From Raphanus sativus (lineage: Eukaryota > Streptophyta > Magnoliopsida > Brassicales > Brassicaceae), in the NCBI RefSeq assembly GCF_000801105.2, contig NC_079518.1, positions 18,518,800-18,582,799 of the forward strand: DNA of 64,000 bases, given 5' to 3'. Below the pieces are notes generated by a model. That model was not told the origin of the DNA and searched no databases. It saw only the letters and a program-made list of their open reading frames with translations. This document shows positions 30,813-41,805 of this stretch, piece by piece. Positions within the stretch are counted from its first letter, which is position 1, and the number at the start of each line of letters is the position of its first letter. Position numbers and translations under genes: made by a program.

Positions 30813-32935
30813 CTAGGGTGTTTTTCAAGACTAACCTAAGAATTCAAGTCAATTGCAAAACCAACCCTTTTTTCTCATTACTATTAATCAATGAATTTTC
30901 CAAACCATCCTTATGTTTTCGAAATATTTACAAAACTGCCATTATTATTTATTTTTTAATATTTTCGAAAATGAGGAAAAACCTATTACACCCTAAGCAT
31001 TTCTTCTTATTTACAACAATACCATCATCATCAATTTTGCAACCACCATTAAACCACCATGTTTGAGCTCATAAAATCTTAATAACTCAATTTTAACCAC
31101 TTTTTCTCTTCTCTAACTCAACAAATCTTTCATTTCCTCTACATTTCTATCTAAAAAACTCTCACAACTTTCATTTTCATTTCACAAATTTCACATTTTC
31201 GAGTTTCTTCATTAGTAAATCGTCAAAGATGCTTCCTTTTGCTCAGTTTATGAGTTTGGAAGGTTGAAAAGGTCGGAATCGAGGTTCACACCGGAAAAAG
31301 GTAACTGTTTACATGGTTTTCACCACTTTTTTAGTCTGTGTCGCGATGGTAGACTGCTTTATATGTCTACACCAATGTGTAGACGTACGATTCAGTCATT
31401 TGTCAACGAACAAGTCAGTTTCGCAATTGACTTCTTTAACTTTTTTTTGTAACGCAGACTTCCCCAGCAGTCTACATCCTTACCTTTGACTACAAGAACA
31501 AAAATCTACGTAGACCTACCAAGACGGCTACGTAAAAGAGGTTAGTTTTACATTTGACCAAACTTTTGACTTTCTTAAGTAGACTTCAAAGGAAGTCTAC
31601 GAAATGTAGGTTGCCAAAGAAGTCTACTTAAGGTCAGTTTTGCATTTGACCAAAACATTGACTTCGTTGAATATGTTAGTTTTGTATTTGACTAAAATGT
31701 TTTTAAATAAAATAAATATTTTTTAAAATGTAGACTTCCAATGCAGTCTTCGCATTTTTCACAAAAAGATATAGACTGTTCGTGAAGTCTACATATTTAT
31801 TTTAGTCAAATGCAAAACCAACCCATGGGTTTTGAAGTTAGACCTTATGCGAAGTCTACGAATCTGTAGACGTGCATTTTAATCTACACATAGAAAGTCA
31901 AACAATGGTCAATTGCAAAACTAACCTTTTTCAAAAAAATTGAAACATGTAGACTACATATGAAATCTACCTTCAAAAGTCAAAACTTGGGTGAATTCTG
32001 GTCAATAATAAAAACTAACCTTTTTAATGTGGTAGACTAAAACGGAAGTCTAAATGTATAAAGTCAAAACTTGGATGAGTTTCTGGTCAAATAAAAAAAG
32101 TAACCCGTAAAATTTTCAATTGCAAAAACTAACCCAAAAATTAGACCTATTTGACCGTCTACAAATGTAAACTGACACAAACGTCTACATTGTCGTAGAC
32201 TGATTGAAAAGTCTACGTAGGAAAATGAATTAAAACTGAATTTATGTATTATTCATAAAGTTTATTCTAGATTTTTTTGTTTGAAAGTGTGTGTTAGTTA
32301 ATCCTAATAGGTTTGAGTGATTTTGAAAAGAAAAATTATTGTAGTTATGAAATTATAATACTTTTGATTTCACAATGTTGTTAGGTGTTAACTGTAGACA
32401 TAATTGTAAGTCTACATTAATATTTATTCGCTAATTGTGTGAATTTATATTTTTTTGCAGGAAATGACTCAATTACCAGCCGTATACGGAGAATGGGTGG
32501 AGAAAAGCTCATTATGGGAGTTTGTGGTCAATAAAGAAAAGGGAGGGAGAATGTTCCCTTTGAAAGATGGTTGTACACATGTTGAACTTCTTCAAATGGT
32601 ACAAGAAGATTATGATCCAGACAAGAAAATCGAGAAGGTGGTGCTAACTTATTCTTTACCAGACGTCATTTTACAGCAAATGGCTCTGGATACTTCTCCT
32701 ATGCATGTCATGAATGATAGACAAGTGCAGAATTTGATCGAGTTGTCTAATACACACTTTGTAGCCTTTGTGTATCAAGCCAGAGCCAAAGAGAAGCTGG
32801 AGATGGTGACGATGCTGATGTGTCTGACTATGAAGATGCTGATGAAGATAGTGATGCTGCTGACTATGTTCAAGAAACTGGTGATGTTGCTGTTGATGTT
32901 GACGATGGTGTAAACCCGCGGTTTCAAACCGCAGA
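30813..32935 (+). mobile_element. MULE (Mutator-like) 5' portion
   Basis: The stretch starts with a region rich in recurring phrases (TCAATTGCAAAACCAACC-like) and GTAGAC/GTCTAC motifs at 31370-32420. It ends with the first exon of a MULE-type protein. The probable terminus is GGGTGTTTTTCAAGAC near 30819. No second terminus is visible, so the right part is missing. Confidence 0.6.
32464..32935 (+). pseudogene. MULE transposase N-terminal exon
   Basis: After a T-rich stretch and acceptor GCAG (32460) the frame reads MTQLPAVYGEWVEKSSLWEF, then VNKEKGGRMF, MVQEDYDPDKKIEKVVLTY and SPMHVMNDRQVQNL. This arrangement is the N-terminal domain of plant MULE transposase ORFs. A frameshift near 32800 leads into the usual acidic linker (DGDDADVSDYEDADEDSDAAD), which ends at a TAA near 32935. 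Zinc-binding and catalytic DDE domains are absent. The open frame in the other register after 32800 is an artefact of the shift. Confidence 0.75.
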
Positions 32936-33044
32936 ATAATTTTTCGAAACAATCTAAATTTATTTGATATAAATTTGTATTTTTTTATTGTATCTACATT
33001 TGGATGTTATAAATGAAACATAATATTGAGTTCCATAGCTAATT
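32936..33044. other. Short spacer with small hairpin
   Basis: GCGGTTTCAAACCGC at about 32919-32933 can fold on itself (7-bp stem, 1-base loop). AT-rich sequence follows. The phrase GTTCCATAGCTAATTATG occurs twice (33031 and 33109). Confidence 0.5.
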
Positions 33045-34013
33045 ATGGAACGTATTATTGCTGAAGATAAGTATCAACGTATTGTTGCTGAAGCCTTACC
33101 GGGTTGGAGTTCCATAGCTAATTATGAGCATCATCGGCTTGGAAGGATTTGGTTCTGTTGGTCTGATCAGGTGACAGTCACTCTACTCAACAAAAGTAGT
33201 CAGATTATTTCCTGTGCCGTTCAAAACCCTGTCACTGGGGAGCAGTTTATTTGTTCGGCAATCTATGCATCTAATTATATTGGGGATAGGCAATCACTTT
33301 GGACTGAAACTCGTGCAACCCAAGGGGCTTATAGCCATCTAAGCATGCCATGGATTTTGATTGGAGATTATAATGTCACCCTTTCGTCTCAGGAGCATTC
33401 TCGCGCTGCAGATTATTTAGCTGACCAAACAGGAATGAGGCATTTTCAGGATCTGGTGGCAGATTGTGGCTTATCTGATCTTTCAGCAACGGGTGCACTT
33501 TTTACCTGGTGGAATAAGCAGGAGGGGGACCCAATAGGTAAAAAACTGGACTGTGCTCTGGTTAATGGAGATTGGCTACGGTGTTTCCCACATTCTCACG
33601 CTCATTTTGAGGCTGGTGGTATCTCGGATCATGCGAGGTGTTATGTTCGTATAGCTGAGCGGTCTTCTGGAAATAGAAAGCCATTCCGGTTTTTTAATTA
33701 CCTTGCAGATCATAATCAGTTCCTTCCAACGGTGCAGAAGGTATGGGACCAGAGTCCTCCTTTGTTCTATTCTCGTACTGCCCTCCAGATGTTCCATAAG
33801 AAGCTCAAGCTTCTAAAGTATGATCTCTGGGCCTTGAACCGAACCCAGTATGGCGATATATCTACAAAAACTCGAGAAGCCTATGCAGTATTGTGTGACA
33901 AACAGAATGAGGCACTTCTAAATCCCTGAGATGAGGCTTTCAGAGGTGCAGCTGAAGTATTAGATCGATGGAATCACCTGGCAGTAATAGAGGAGAAGCT
34001 GTACAAGAAAAAA
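33045..34013 (+). pseudogene. LINE ORF2 endonuclease-domain fragment
   Basis: The frame encodes part of a LINE AP-like endonuclease: ALPGWSSIANYEHHRLGRIWFCW, SAIYASNYIGDRQSLW, WILIGDYNVTLSSQEH, GALFTWWNKQ, GKKLDCALVN and GGISDHARC. A TGA interrupts at 33927. The same frame then goes on to RWNHLAVIEEKLYKKK and stops at 34013. No reverse transcriptase follows, and the N-terminal 60 residues are altered. It is a fragment of a LINE different from the one at 2409-8153. Confidence 0.88.
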
Positions 34014-34086
34014 TAGTATTATAATTAATGTTAATTAAAAATTTATCATAAAAATAGAAAATAAAAAATGTTATGTTAAATTTTAT

Positions 34087-34290
34087 CATTATAGCCTATG
34101 TTATATTAGAATAGAGGTGCTCTATGAATTAAGTATGAAAAATATAATAAATTGCTAGATTTACCTATTTTTAAAAACTTCATTATAGCCTATGTTATAT
34201 TAGAATAGAGGTGCTCTATGAATTAAGTATGAAAAACATATAATAAATTGCTAGATTAACCTATTTAGAAAAATCATTTAAATAAATTAC
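34087..34290. repeat. Tandem direct repeat, two copies of about 100 bp
   Basis: TCATTATAGCCTATGTTATA and the following 80 bases occur at about 34087 and again at about 34180, with a few differences. The repeat is non-coding and lies within the DNA that ends in a Helitron terminus at 35518. Confidence 0.85.
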
Positions 34291-35480
34291 CATATACTCT
34301 ATTAGTTTAGAGTCCATTTAATTTTTACCGTGATATGTTTTTAATTTGGACTTAAACATGTTGTGACTAAATATAAAAATACACTAGATGTACAACTTTA
34401 TATGGTAACTGATATATTTAAATTAAACCAATTATTGTTTGAATTAATATTTTAATAACAAACAAATTTTTAAATCTGAACCAAACCGTTAATATGAGAG
34501 AAATTGAACTTATTAAAATACCATCAAATAAACAGATCGGTTGTTGTTGCATCCACATTTTGAGACCTATATGTTAAGACTGATTAATATGGTCAACTTC
34601 CATGGATTGATTATGAACTCAAAAATCAAGATCTATAAATTGTTGCGACCAATTATAGGAGCGTTTGACTTGTGGTCTATTTTTTATGAACACCATATGA
34701 TATGTAGTAGTTTTAGATTACAAGATAACATCGAATTCTTCTTATCAAACATGTTGTATATTTTATACCCAAATCTCTATTATATTCCTAAACACAACAT
34801 CAGCGGAACACTAGATCATATGTTCATAAGAAGATATCACATGCTATAAAATACGGATTTCAAAAAAATCATGCTATATAGTTTTAGATCAATTTCATGT
34901 ATTTGAAATTCAAAATCTATTACATAAAATATATAATATATCTTTGAAACACATATATCCCTAAATCTGTGAATTTTTTAATTTTAAATTATCAGCTTCC
35001 ATTGATACTCAATATTTGATGTTAGTAACAATATCAAAGATAGTATATTGCAATATTTCAAATTTATGCTATAATCACGGGTTGTAATGAATATTAAATA
35101 ATTTGGATAATATCTTATATTTTTGAAATTTTGTGGTTCTACCAAACTAAGACTACTATTATGTACTTAATACATAACAAACAGTATATACTTTTTAATA
35201 TAAATTTATAACTATAAATAAAAGTAATCCGCGCAAGCACACAGATCACTATAAATAAAATATAATTACAAAATTAGATGACCTAAACCAAATCAAAATA
35301 ATAAAAAATCAAATCATACTCAAATTCATAAATAACTAAACTATTATTATATTTCTTGAACTAAAAGCCAAAACCCATAACTAAACCGCAACCAAATCCA
35401 AAAATACAATCTAAGGAACCAAATTTTATAAAATATCATCAAACTATAAAACTTTAATTTAACAGTTATAAAATACAAGT
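34291..35480. other. AT-rich non-coding DNA, probable Helitron interior
   Basis: No protein similarity, RNA gene or terminus was recognised. The 34541-34849 open frame has no recognisable motif. Position and composition fit the interior of the Helitron ending at 35518, whose left end I could not place. Confidence 0.4.
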
Positions 35481-35518
35481 ATAAATAAGCCCGCACAACT
35501 GTGCGGGTCAGAATCTAG
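35481..35518 (+). mobile_element. Helitron 3' terminus
   Basis: A perfect stem CCCGCAC / GTGCGGG (35490-35496 and 35501-35507) is followed after seven bases by CTAG at 35515-35518 and a T. This is the standard plant Helitron 3' end. The 5' end is not identified. Confidence 0.9.
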
Positions 35519-35639
35519 TAATATTATTAATTCTCTCTCTTTAGAGGACATCAGAAAAAAAAATCGTTGCGGAGAATCCAAGACCAGCTGAAAACATAGT
35601 TAGATACAGCGTAACTCCAGCGTCGTCGGAGGTGTCCCG

Positions 35640-36135
35640 TGTTGAGACCAGAAGTCTGCAAATAAATGTGTTCAACGTTTCTTTATGGTTGCACAAGTCA
35701 CAAGGTGTTATGACATGGCGTCATCTTATTGGTTGGAAATATTAATTACGATTTGACAAGAGATAATGATTGAAGCTTAGAGATAATGATGAATCAGAAG
35801 ATTTGGACTTATCAAGATTAAAACAAGATTGGTTTGAAGGGTAAAAGGGATGGAGCTTTGCAAGTTTGTCTTCTGCAGTTTTTGGGAGTGCAGAGAGAAA
35901 ACAGTACTGTGTCGAAGTTGAACAAGGTTTTGGGTGTTGAACAAGTCGGGCGACTTGGCTGTTAGAGTAAGGTTGGGTAGATTAGAAATTGGTCAGTGTC
36001 GATTCACAGGTGTGAAGTCGAATAAACCTGATTAAACAAATAGTGTAATTTGTTTAAAAGATTTCTAATAAAAAATAACCTTATTTGGAGAATTTTGTTC
36101 ATTATTTATGTGTTTCTGTGTTCCTAGTCCTTTCA
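35640..36135 (+). repeat. 5' LTR of gag-only Copia
   Basis: It runs TGTTGAGACCAGAAGTCTGC to TCCTTTCA and pairs with 38378-38873. Confidence 0.97.
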
Positions 36136-36203
36136 TTTGGTATCAGAGCAGGTCACCTACCTAGATCTAGATATCTATAACAGGTTGAGGTCATGCGAGG
36201 AAA

Positions 36204-38012
36204 ATGGAAACAACAGAGTTTGTGGCAGCTCACAAATCACTCATGTTGGATGAATACAACTTTAGACACTGGAAGGTGCGCATGAAACAACAACTCAAAA
36301 AGATTGAGGAGGATGTTTGGACTGCAGTTGAAATAGGATGGACAGATCCAACGATCTGTACTGAAGATGATGAAGAGATAGCTAAACCCAAAAATAAGTG
36401 GACAAAAGCAGAAAAGACTGCATCGAGACTCAACGCAAAGGCGCTATCAGAAATCTTCAATGCAATCAGTTCAGATCAGTTTAAACTTGTGCAAGGATGT
36501 TGTTCAGCCAAGGATGCATGGGACACGCTTGTAGAATATTATGAGGGAACATCCACTGTTAAAAGAGCAAGACTAGACTATTTAGCCTCTCAGTTTGAGA
36601 ATTTGAGAATGGCGGATGAAGAATCTATCACGAGTTTTAGCTCAAAGCTGAGTTCTATTGCAAACGAGGCAATTGTCCTTGGTAAGAACTTCAAGGATAA
36701 GAAGCTGGTCAAGAAGCTGATACGATGTCTTCCAGAGAAGTTTGCCTCCTATAAAGCATTGTTCAAGGTTGGGATGAATATTGATGAGATGAAGTTTTCA
36801 CAGTTGGTTGGTATTCTTAAAGCTGAAGAGATGGAAGCACCTACCTGTCCAACCAAGATAGGAAAAGAAACAGTTTTTGCTGCTGGGAAGGAAATTGATA
36901 GATTTCAGTCACTTCATGAAAGTCTAAATCAAAAACTGGACGAATGTGTTGAATTGCTGACACAAAACTTCAAGGAGGCTTTAAAGCAATTTGAGAAAGA
37001 GCAGAGAAGGAACTCTAACTCAAGTGAGGTTTGTGCTAGTAAAGGTTGTCAGACATGTGATTGTCACTGCCATGATGTGTGCAAGAGACAATCTGAGGTT
37101 GAACGTCCATATCATCAGAAGAGAAGTGATGAAAAGCTTAGTCTTGTAGCTCTTATTGGAAAAGAAAATGATGAAGAACTTAAGGTGGATTCTGATTCAG
37201 ATAGTGATGGAGAGATAGATGTGAAAGCTGAATATCGTAAGCTCTATGATAGTTGGGTTGAATTGAGTAACGAGAATCTGAACCTGCTGAAGAATAAGGC
37301 GTTACTAGAAGCTCAGATTAATATAATAGAGATGGAAAAGCCTACCGCATTGAAGCTAGAGACGCCAACATGTTCAACGAAGGATAACGGATTGACCAAG
37401 CAGACATAAGCTGGACACGAAAATACATGTGTATTGGAATCAAAGATAAATAGGTTATCAGACCTTTTGTCAGAAGAAAAGGAGAAAAACATAAATCTTG
37501 AGCATAATCTGAACGAAAACAACAAGAAGATCAGGATGTTAAGCAAAGGAACAAAGGATTTGGATACTCTTCTTGCCATGGGACAGCCTGCAAAACAGAA
37601 TTGGGGTCTTGGATACATAGGAAATCGTGTGTCAAGCTCTAGTAGTGGAACAGATCAAGCATGTCTCACCAGTTTTGTTCGTGCTAAACCAGTTTCTGAT
37701 ATTAAATCAAAGGAAATTGAATCGCATCAAACCTGTTCAAGCAAAGAAGTACTCGTTGAACAGACAAATCAGAAGTTCAAACAAGGTTGTTACTTCTGTG
37801 GGAAACCTGGACATGTACAAAGATACTGTTATGCTTTGGAAAGCAAGATGAAGACAAGGAAGGCTGGAGAATGTAGTCTCAACTATGGATGTTATTCTTG
37901 TGGGAAACTTGGGCATACTCATCGATTTTGCTATGAGAGAATCAACAATATCAAGAAGGCTTGGAGTGAAAGCAAATGTTATATTGAGTCAAAAAGCTAT
38001 GGTAAGGTATGA
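36204..38012 (+). pseudogene. Copia gag with two CCHC knuckles, one in-frame stop
   Basis: The frame starts METTEFVAAHKSLMLDEYNF 66 bases after the primer-binding site. It carries the DUF4219/UBN2-type gag fold (residues 10-210: WDTLVEYYEGTSTVKRARLDYLASQFENL), a Glu/Lys-rich stretch likely to form a coiled coil, then knuckles CYFCGKPGHVQRYC and CYSCGKLGHTHRFC near the C-terminus. A single TAA at 37407-37409 splits it into 401 and about 200 residues in the same frame. A capsid-type protein would be shed without the knuckles unless the stop is read through. It ends in TGA near 38012. Confidence 0.85.
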
Positions 38013-38377
38013 ATTGCAAAATCAGATTTGTATTCCAAATGCAAGGAGACTGTTCAAGGGCTTGTGTGCAATGTAGCATGTTCAGAAAAAATAAGATGTT
38101 CGAATGTCAATAGGAGATGGGTTAACACTGAGGTTGTTCGAGGTATACTCAGACATGTTAATGAAGCCAATGATGTATGCCAGGCATAAGTCGGATGGGG
38201 CTCCAAGAGATGTGACAAAGGCATTATTTGTTATGAAAATTTTCAAAGAGTTTTGTCACTCAAGCAGGGGGAGATTGAAGAGTTGTTTCAGCTTGATGGT
38301 ACTTAGTTGAGGGGGAGTTTCTTGCAAGTGTTCGCTAGTAAGCTTGAGTTGTAAAACTCAGTGAAAAAGGGGGAGAT

Positions 38378-38873
38378 TGTTGAGACCAGGGGTCTGCAAA
38401 TAAATGTGTTCAACGTTTCTTTATGGTTGCACAAGTCACAAGGTGTTATGACATGGCGTCATCTTATTGGTTGGAAATATTAATTACGATTTGACAAGAG
38501 ATAATGATTGAAGCTTAGAGATAATGATGAATCAGAAGATTTGGACTTATCAAGATTAAAACGAGATTGGTTTGAAGGGTAAAAAGGATGGAGCTTTGCA
38601 AGTTTGTCTTCTGCAGTTTTTGGGAGTGCAGAGAGAAAACAGTATTGTGTCGAAGTTGAACAAGGTTTTGGGTGTTGAACAAGTCGGGCGACTTGGCTGT
38701 TAGAGTAAGGTTGGGTAGATTAGAAATTGGTCAGTGTCGATTCACAGGTGTGAAGTCGAATAAACCTGATTAAACAAAGAGTGTAATTTGTTTAAAAGAT
38801 TTCTAATAAAAGATAACGTTATTTGGAGAATTTTGTTCATTATTTATGTGTTTCTGTGTTCCTAGTTCTTTCA
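38378..38873 (+). repeat. 3' LTR of gag-only Copia
   Basis: It runs TGTTGAGACCAGGGGTCTGC to TTCTTTCA and has the same length as the 5' LTR. Confidence 0.97.
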
Positions 38874-38878
38874 TCCCG

Positions 38879-39766
38879 CAACCGCCAACACCAGATCCCA
38901 AAAAAGGGGATCCAGATTCCAACAAACCCTAGCCGCCGCGGTCGTGATTGGAGCTGCCTTCTCGCAAGTCCGAGGATCTACGCGCCTCATATCAATCCAC
39001 CGGTCATGAGCGTAGGTCGCACTAGAGGATGCAGGTCCCGGAGAATCGCCATCGACAAACTAAGATCTCACATCAATCAGGAGAAACCCTAACATCCTGA
39101 TGGTTAACCAGCAAAGTCCAACGGCGTCAACATCTCCCTTTAACAATGACGAAACAGGTGCGACTCAGTATTGTTGGTGGCGTTTCTCTCGATCTTCGTC
39201 TGTTGATGGGAACTTTGGTGTGGTAGTTCCTTATGAGAGCTTTGGCGCTCTAGTGGCACCAGTTTCAGGGCCTCTTGTTATCTACCAATAGACAGAATAG
39301 TTAAAATTAATCAAGGATCCAATATTGGTTGAGGCTATAAAAAAAATAGAGCATGCCTTCTTTGAATGAAACAGAAAAATTAAAGACAGTGAGAAAAATC
39401 TGGGAAAAGAAAAAAAAATATAAAGAAAAGTTTAGTTTGATTGTAATTATAGTGCTTCTTGACAGACAAAGAAGAGCGTCTGCAAAAAAAAATATTAATT
39501 ATATTAGATAGCTAGAATAAGATGCATGTTGACACATGGCTAACGTAGGTATATTTAAAATGGAAACAGTACAAATACTATATAGGTAATTAAATTTTAT
39601 TTTGTGTATATAGGATGCAATTACTCTTTTCTCTTTATATAACAGAGTAAATACTTAACCGGAATACGCCAAGTAATAAACCAAACTAAACCAATACTCT
39701 AATATTCGATCAGATATAAACAGAAACTCAATTCAACCCTAAAGACAGAAACTTTGAGCCTAAAAA
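38879..39766. other. Unassigned region right of the gag-only Copia
   Basis: The first 420 bases are GC-richer and hold short open frames (GNFGVVVPYESFGALVAPVSGPL at 39200-39290) without a recognised family. The rest is AT-rich. The part next to 38878 would join 35519-35634 if the Copia were removed. Confidence 0.35.
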
Positions 39767-40210
39767 ATGAAAAAAATGAAATTGAAATTGGAGGGAATTT
39801 TGGATAATAACCAGATTGATACTAAGCAGCTGTCGTTGCTGAATCAAGTATATTCAAAGGGTCAGACTCAACTTGGCTATGATCCTCGAGAAGGTTGTTG
39901 GCCTGAACAGCCGCCATTGAGAACTCACCGAGTAGGTGGTGGCCAGAGTCTTTGTACCAGAGGAGTCCATCTTGTTTTTTTGTTTAAGAATCAGAGGACT
40001 TGCCCGGGAGGAGGAAGAAGAAGAAGGCCAGAGACAAGGACTCAAAAGAACTCAGACATAAGCAAGGGAATTCAAAAGTCTGAAGCTTTACAGGAGCAAG
40101 AACACGATTTGGAAGTGACGAGAGGGCAAAAGAGAGAGAAGAGAGAAGGGGCTCTCACGCTGCCAGCTGTCCTAAGGATCAAATCGTTAAATCCCTTATT
40201 TACGGATTGA
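39767..40210 (+). other. Unidentified open frame, 147 codons
   Basis: The frame begins [20 protein letters not shown] and becomes Arg/Glu/Gln-rich (PGGGRRRRPETRTQ, REKREGALTLPAV). It has an ATG start but no family, signal or membrane segment that I recognise. The purine-rich second half suggests leader-like DNA read through by chance. I do not claim it as a gene. Confidence 0.25.
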
Positions 40211-40265
40211 TTCTTAGGTTATTTAGTTTAAATAATATTATTCTAATCTAATTTGCCTAGGTTAA

Positions 40266-40818
40266 TACACTAAGAGCATGATTATCGCGGGTATCTAAAG
40301 CCCATATCTTGTTCTTTCTCCGTTTCTAAGAACCACGTGTCATTGTTTCTCGCTCTCCTTCTTGTCGCCTCCCTCCTCTCCTTCTCTTCGTCTTCTCCTT
40401 CTCTACTTCTCTCTCGACGGCCACTACACCAGAGGACACGACCGTGTCAGGAGCTTCACCACAAGAACGAAGAATCTATTTAAAACGCATCCACTGCCCA
40501 AACTTTCTCTCATCTACGAACCAACCAGCCAAGCCAGCCTCTTGAGGTTTCCGAAGAGGTTGTCTCTGTTTGATTAAAAACAGTACCTTTACTTTAATAA
40601 TCTATCTGATCTGCTTGTTCATGTCTTTTGATTGGAAAAGGAAGCTCCTTAATTTTAATCTCTGTTGTGTATTGCTTGTAGACATGTAATATAGTGTGGA
40701 GATGTCGTTCATTGATTAGGCTTTATTTTTTGTGGCTAGCAGCAGCTTATGGCTTCGAGAAGAATTAACAAGGAGCTTAGGGACCTGCAAAAGAACCCTC
40801 CTGTGTCTTGCAGTGCCG
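40266..40818 (+). pseudogene. UBC (E2 group VI-like): 5' fragment of a ubiquitin-conjugating enzyme (E2) gene
   Basis: The fragment has a promoter-like stretch with a CTATTTAAAA box near 40468, a leader, a probable leader intron (donor near 40559, acceptor AGCAG at 40741-40745) and a first coding exon 40749-40818. That exon encodes [20 protein letters not shown] followed by CSAG, the N-terminus of the UBC8/10/30 family that transfers ubiquitin. It ends at a proper donor GTGAGT. The catalytic cysteine and everything after exon 1 are missing. The next bases are BUB3 sequence. The left side starts with TAAGAGCATGATTATCG, a terminus-like motif. Confidence 0.82.
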
Positions 40819-40842
40819 GTGAGTATCAACTATATATTTTCT

Positions 40843-41444
40843 GGATATGCACTTAGCTCTGTTGAAGAGAGGATTTCAATGGAGTTTTTCGATCTATCAG
40901 AGGCTGCTCAAGCTAAAAAGTGTGTTCATAATGCTTTTCATGTTACCTCTCTATGTCGAACCTTACTCTTTGTGTATCTGACAAATATGTTTCAATCTCT
41001 TCTCAGATATGCTTTCAAGTGTCACCGGAAATCCGAGGATGGAAGGGACATTGTCTACCCCGTAAATGCGATCGCCTTCCATCCGATGTAAGTGTTGATC
41101 TTAGAAGGAATCTGATTGTACCCTTTCATATACACGGTTGCCTTTATTCTTAACTAACTTTTCACAAAAATAAATGTGTAATTTCTAGTTTGCAACATAT
41201 TGTGTAGAGTGATAGTTCAGAGTATTGTATATGCCAAATTTTACTTAGCAAGTAGACACTATAGATGTTTTCATTGAGTCCACTAGTTATATGGAATGTT
41301 AAGTTATAGGTCTCAGTACAGCTTCTCTGTCGCTTCTAATAATGATCTAATGGTTTTGAAATTGTAGTTATGGAACTTTTGCTACGGGAGGTTGTGACGG
41401 TTTCATCAACGTTTGGGATGGTAACAACAAGAAGAGTATATCAG
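40843..41444 (+). pseudogene. BUB3-like: BUB3 fragment, three exons with introns
   Basis: Exon pieces at 40843-40919, 41007-41087 and 41368-41444 encode [20 protein letters not shown], then [20 protein letters not shown] with AIAFHP, then [20 protein letters not shown]. This is the late-middle part of the spindle-checkpoint WD40 protein BUB3. The introns have GT/AG borders and preserve the reading phase. N-terminal WD repeats and the last exon are absent. A small deletion shifts the frame before the final donor-like CAG|GT. The left border is fused to the first intron of the E2 fragment. Confidence 0.85.
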
Positions 41445-41805
41445 GTTTAGCAGTGACAACAACTTGCGTTGTTTCTTCTGATTATAGCTCAAGCTAATGT
41501 GTCTAGTTAGTGAAAACTGAATCTTTTTGATGCATATCCACACTTAAGTATTTATCAACATTATACTAAGAAACAACATAAAAGTTTCTACCAATATTCT
41601 GTATATTTGCTTGTGTTTCTTAGTATTGTCTCTTAATAATCAAAATATAATAATAAAAAATGCTAAGATACATTAATATTGTCCCTGCAATAAGTATATT
41701 CTAAGGACTCTCGGACTCCCATTGTAGACGGTTTGTGTATTAAATATACTTAACACTTATACCAAAAAAAAATTATAATAAATAACTTAATGTAAAAATA
41801 ACTTA
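41445..41805. other. AT-rich spacer between BUB3 and NYN fragments
   Basis: No gene is seen. CTAAGAAAC near 41568 and GTTTCTTAG near 41615 form a small inverted repeat. The region may hold a decayed MITE. Confidence 0.4.

Larger units (their letters stand above)
35640..38873 (+). mobile_element. Gag-only non-autonomous Copia element (3.2 kb)
   Basis: Both LTRs are 496 bp (35640-36135 and 38378-38873). The target duplication TCCCG is at 35635-35639 and 38874-38878. The primer-binding site TGGTATCAGAGC lies at 36138-36149 and a polypurine tract (AAAAAGGGGGAGA) before the 3' LTR. The inside encodes only gag and two zinc knuckles. Protease, integrase, RT and RNase H are absent. The LTRs differ at about 10 positions, roughly 2 percent, so the insertion is moderately old. 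Movement would have needed enzymes in trans. Confidence 0.97.

Noticed and set aside
31370..32420. CRISPR-like array from regularly recurring GTAGAC motifs
   Set aside because: The genome is a plant. Spacing is irregular, motifs are short and in both orientations, and there are no cas genes.
32671..32952. His/Gln-rich minus-strand protein
   Set aside because: It is the antisense of the acidic Asp/Glu linker of the MULE exon.
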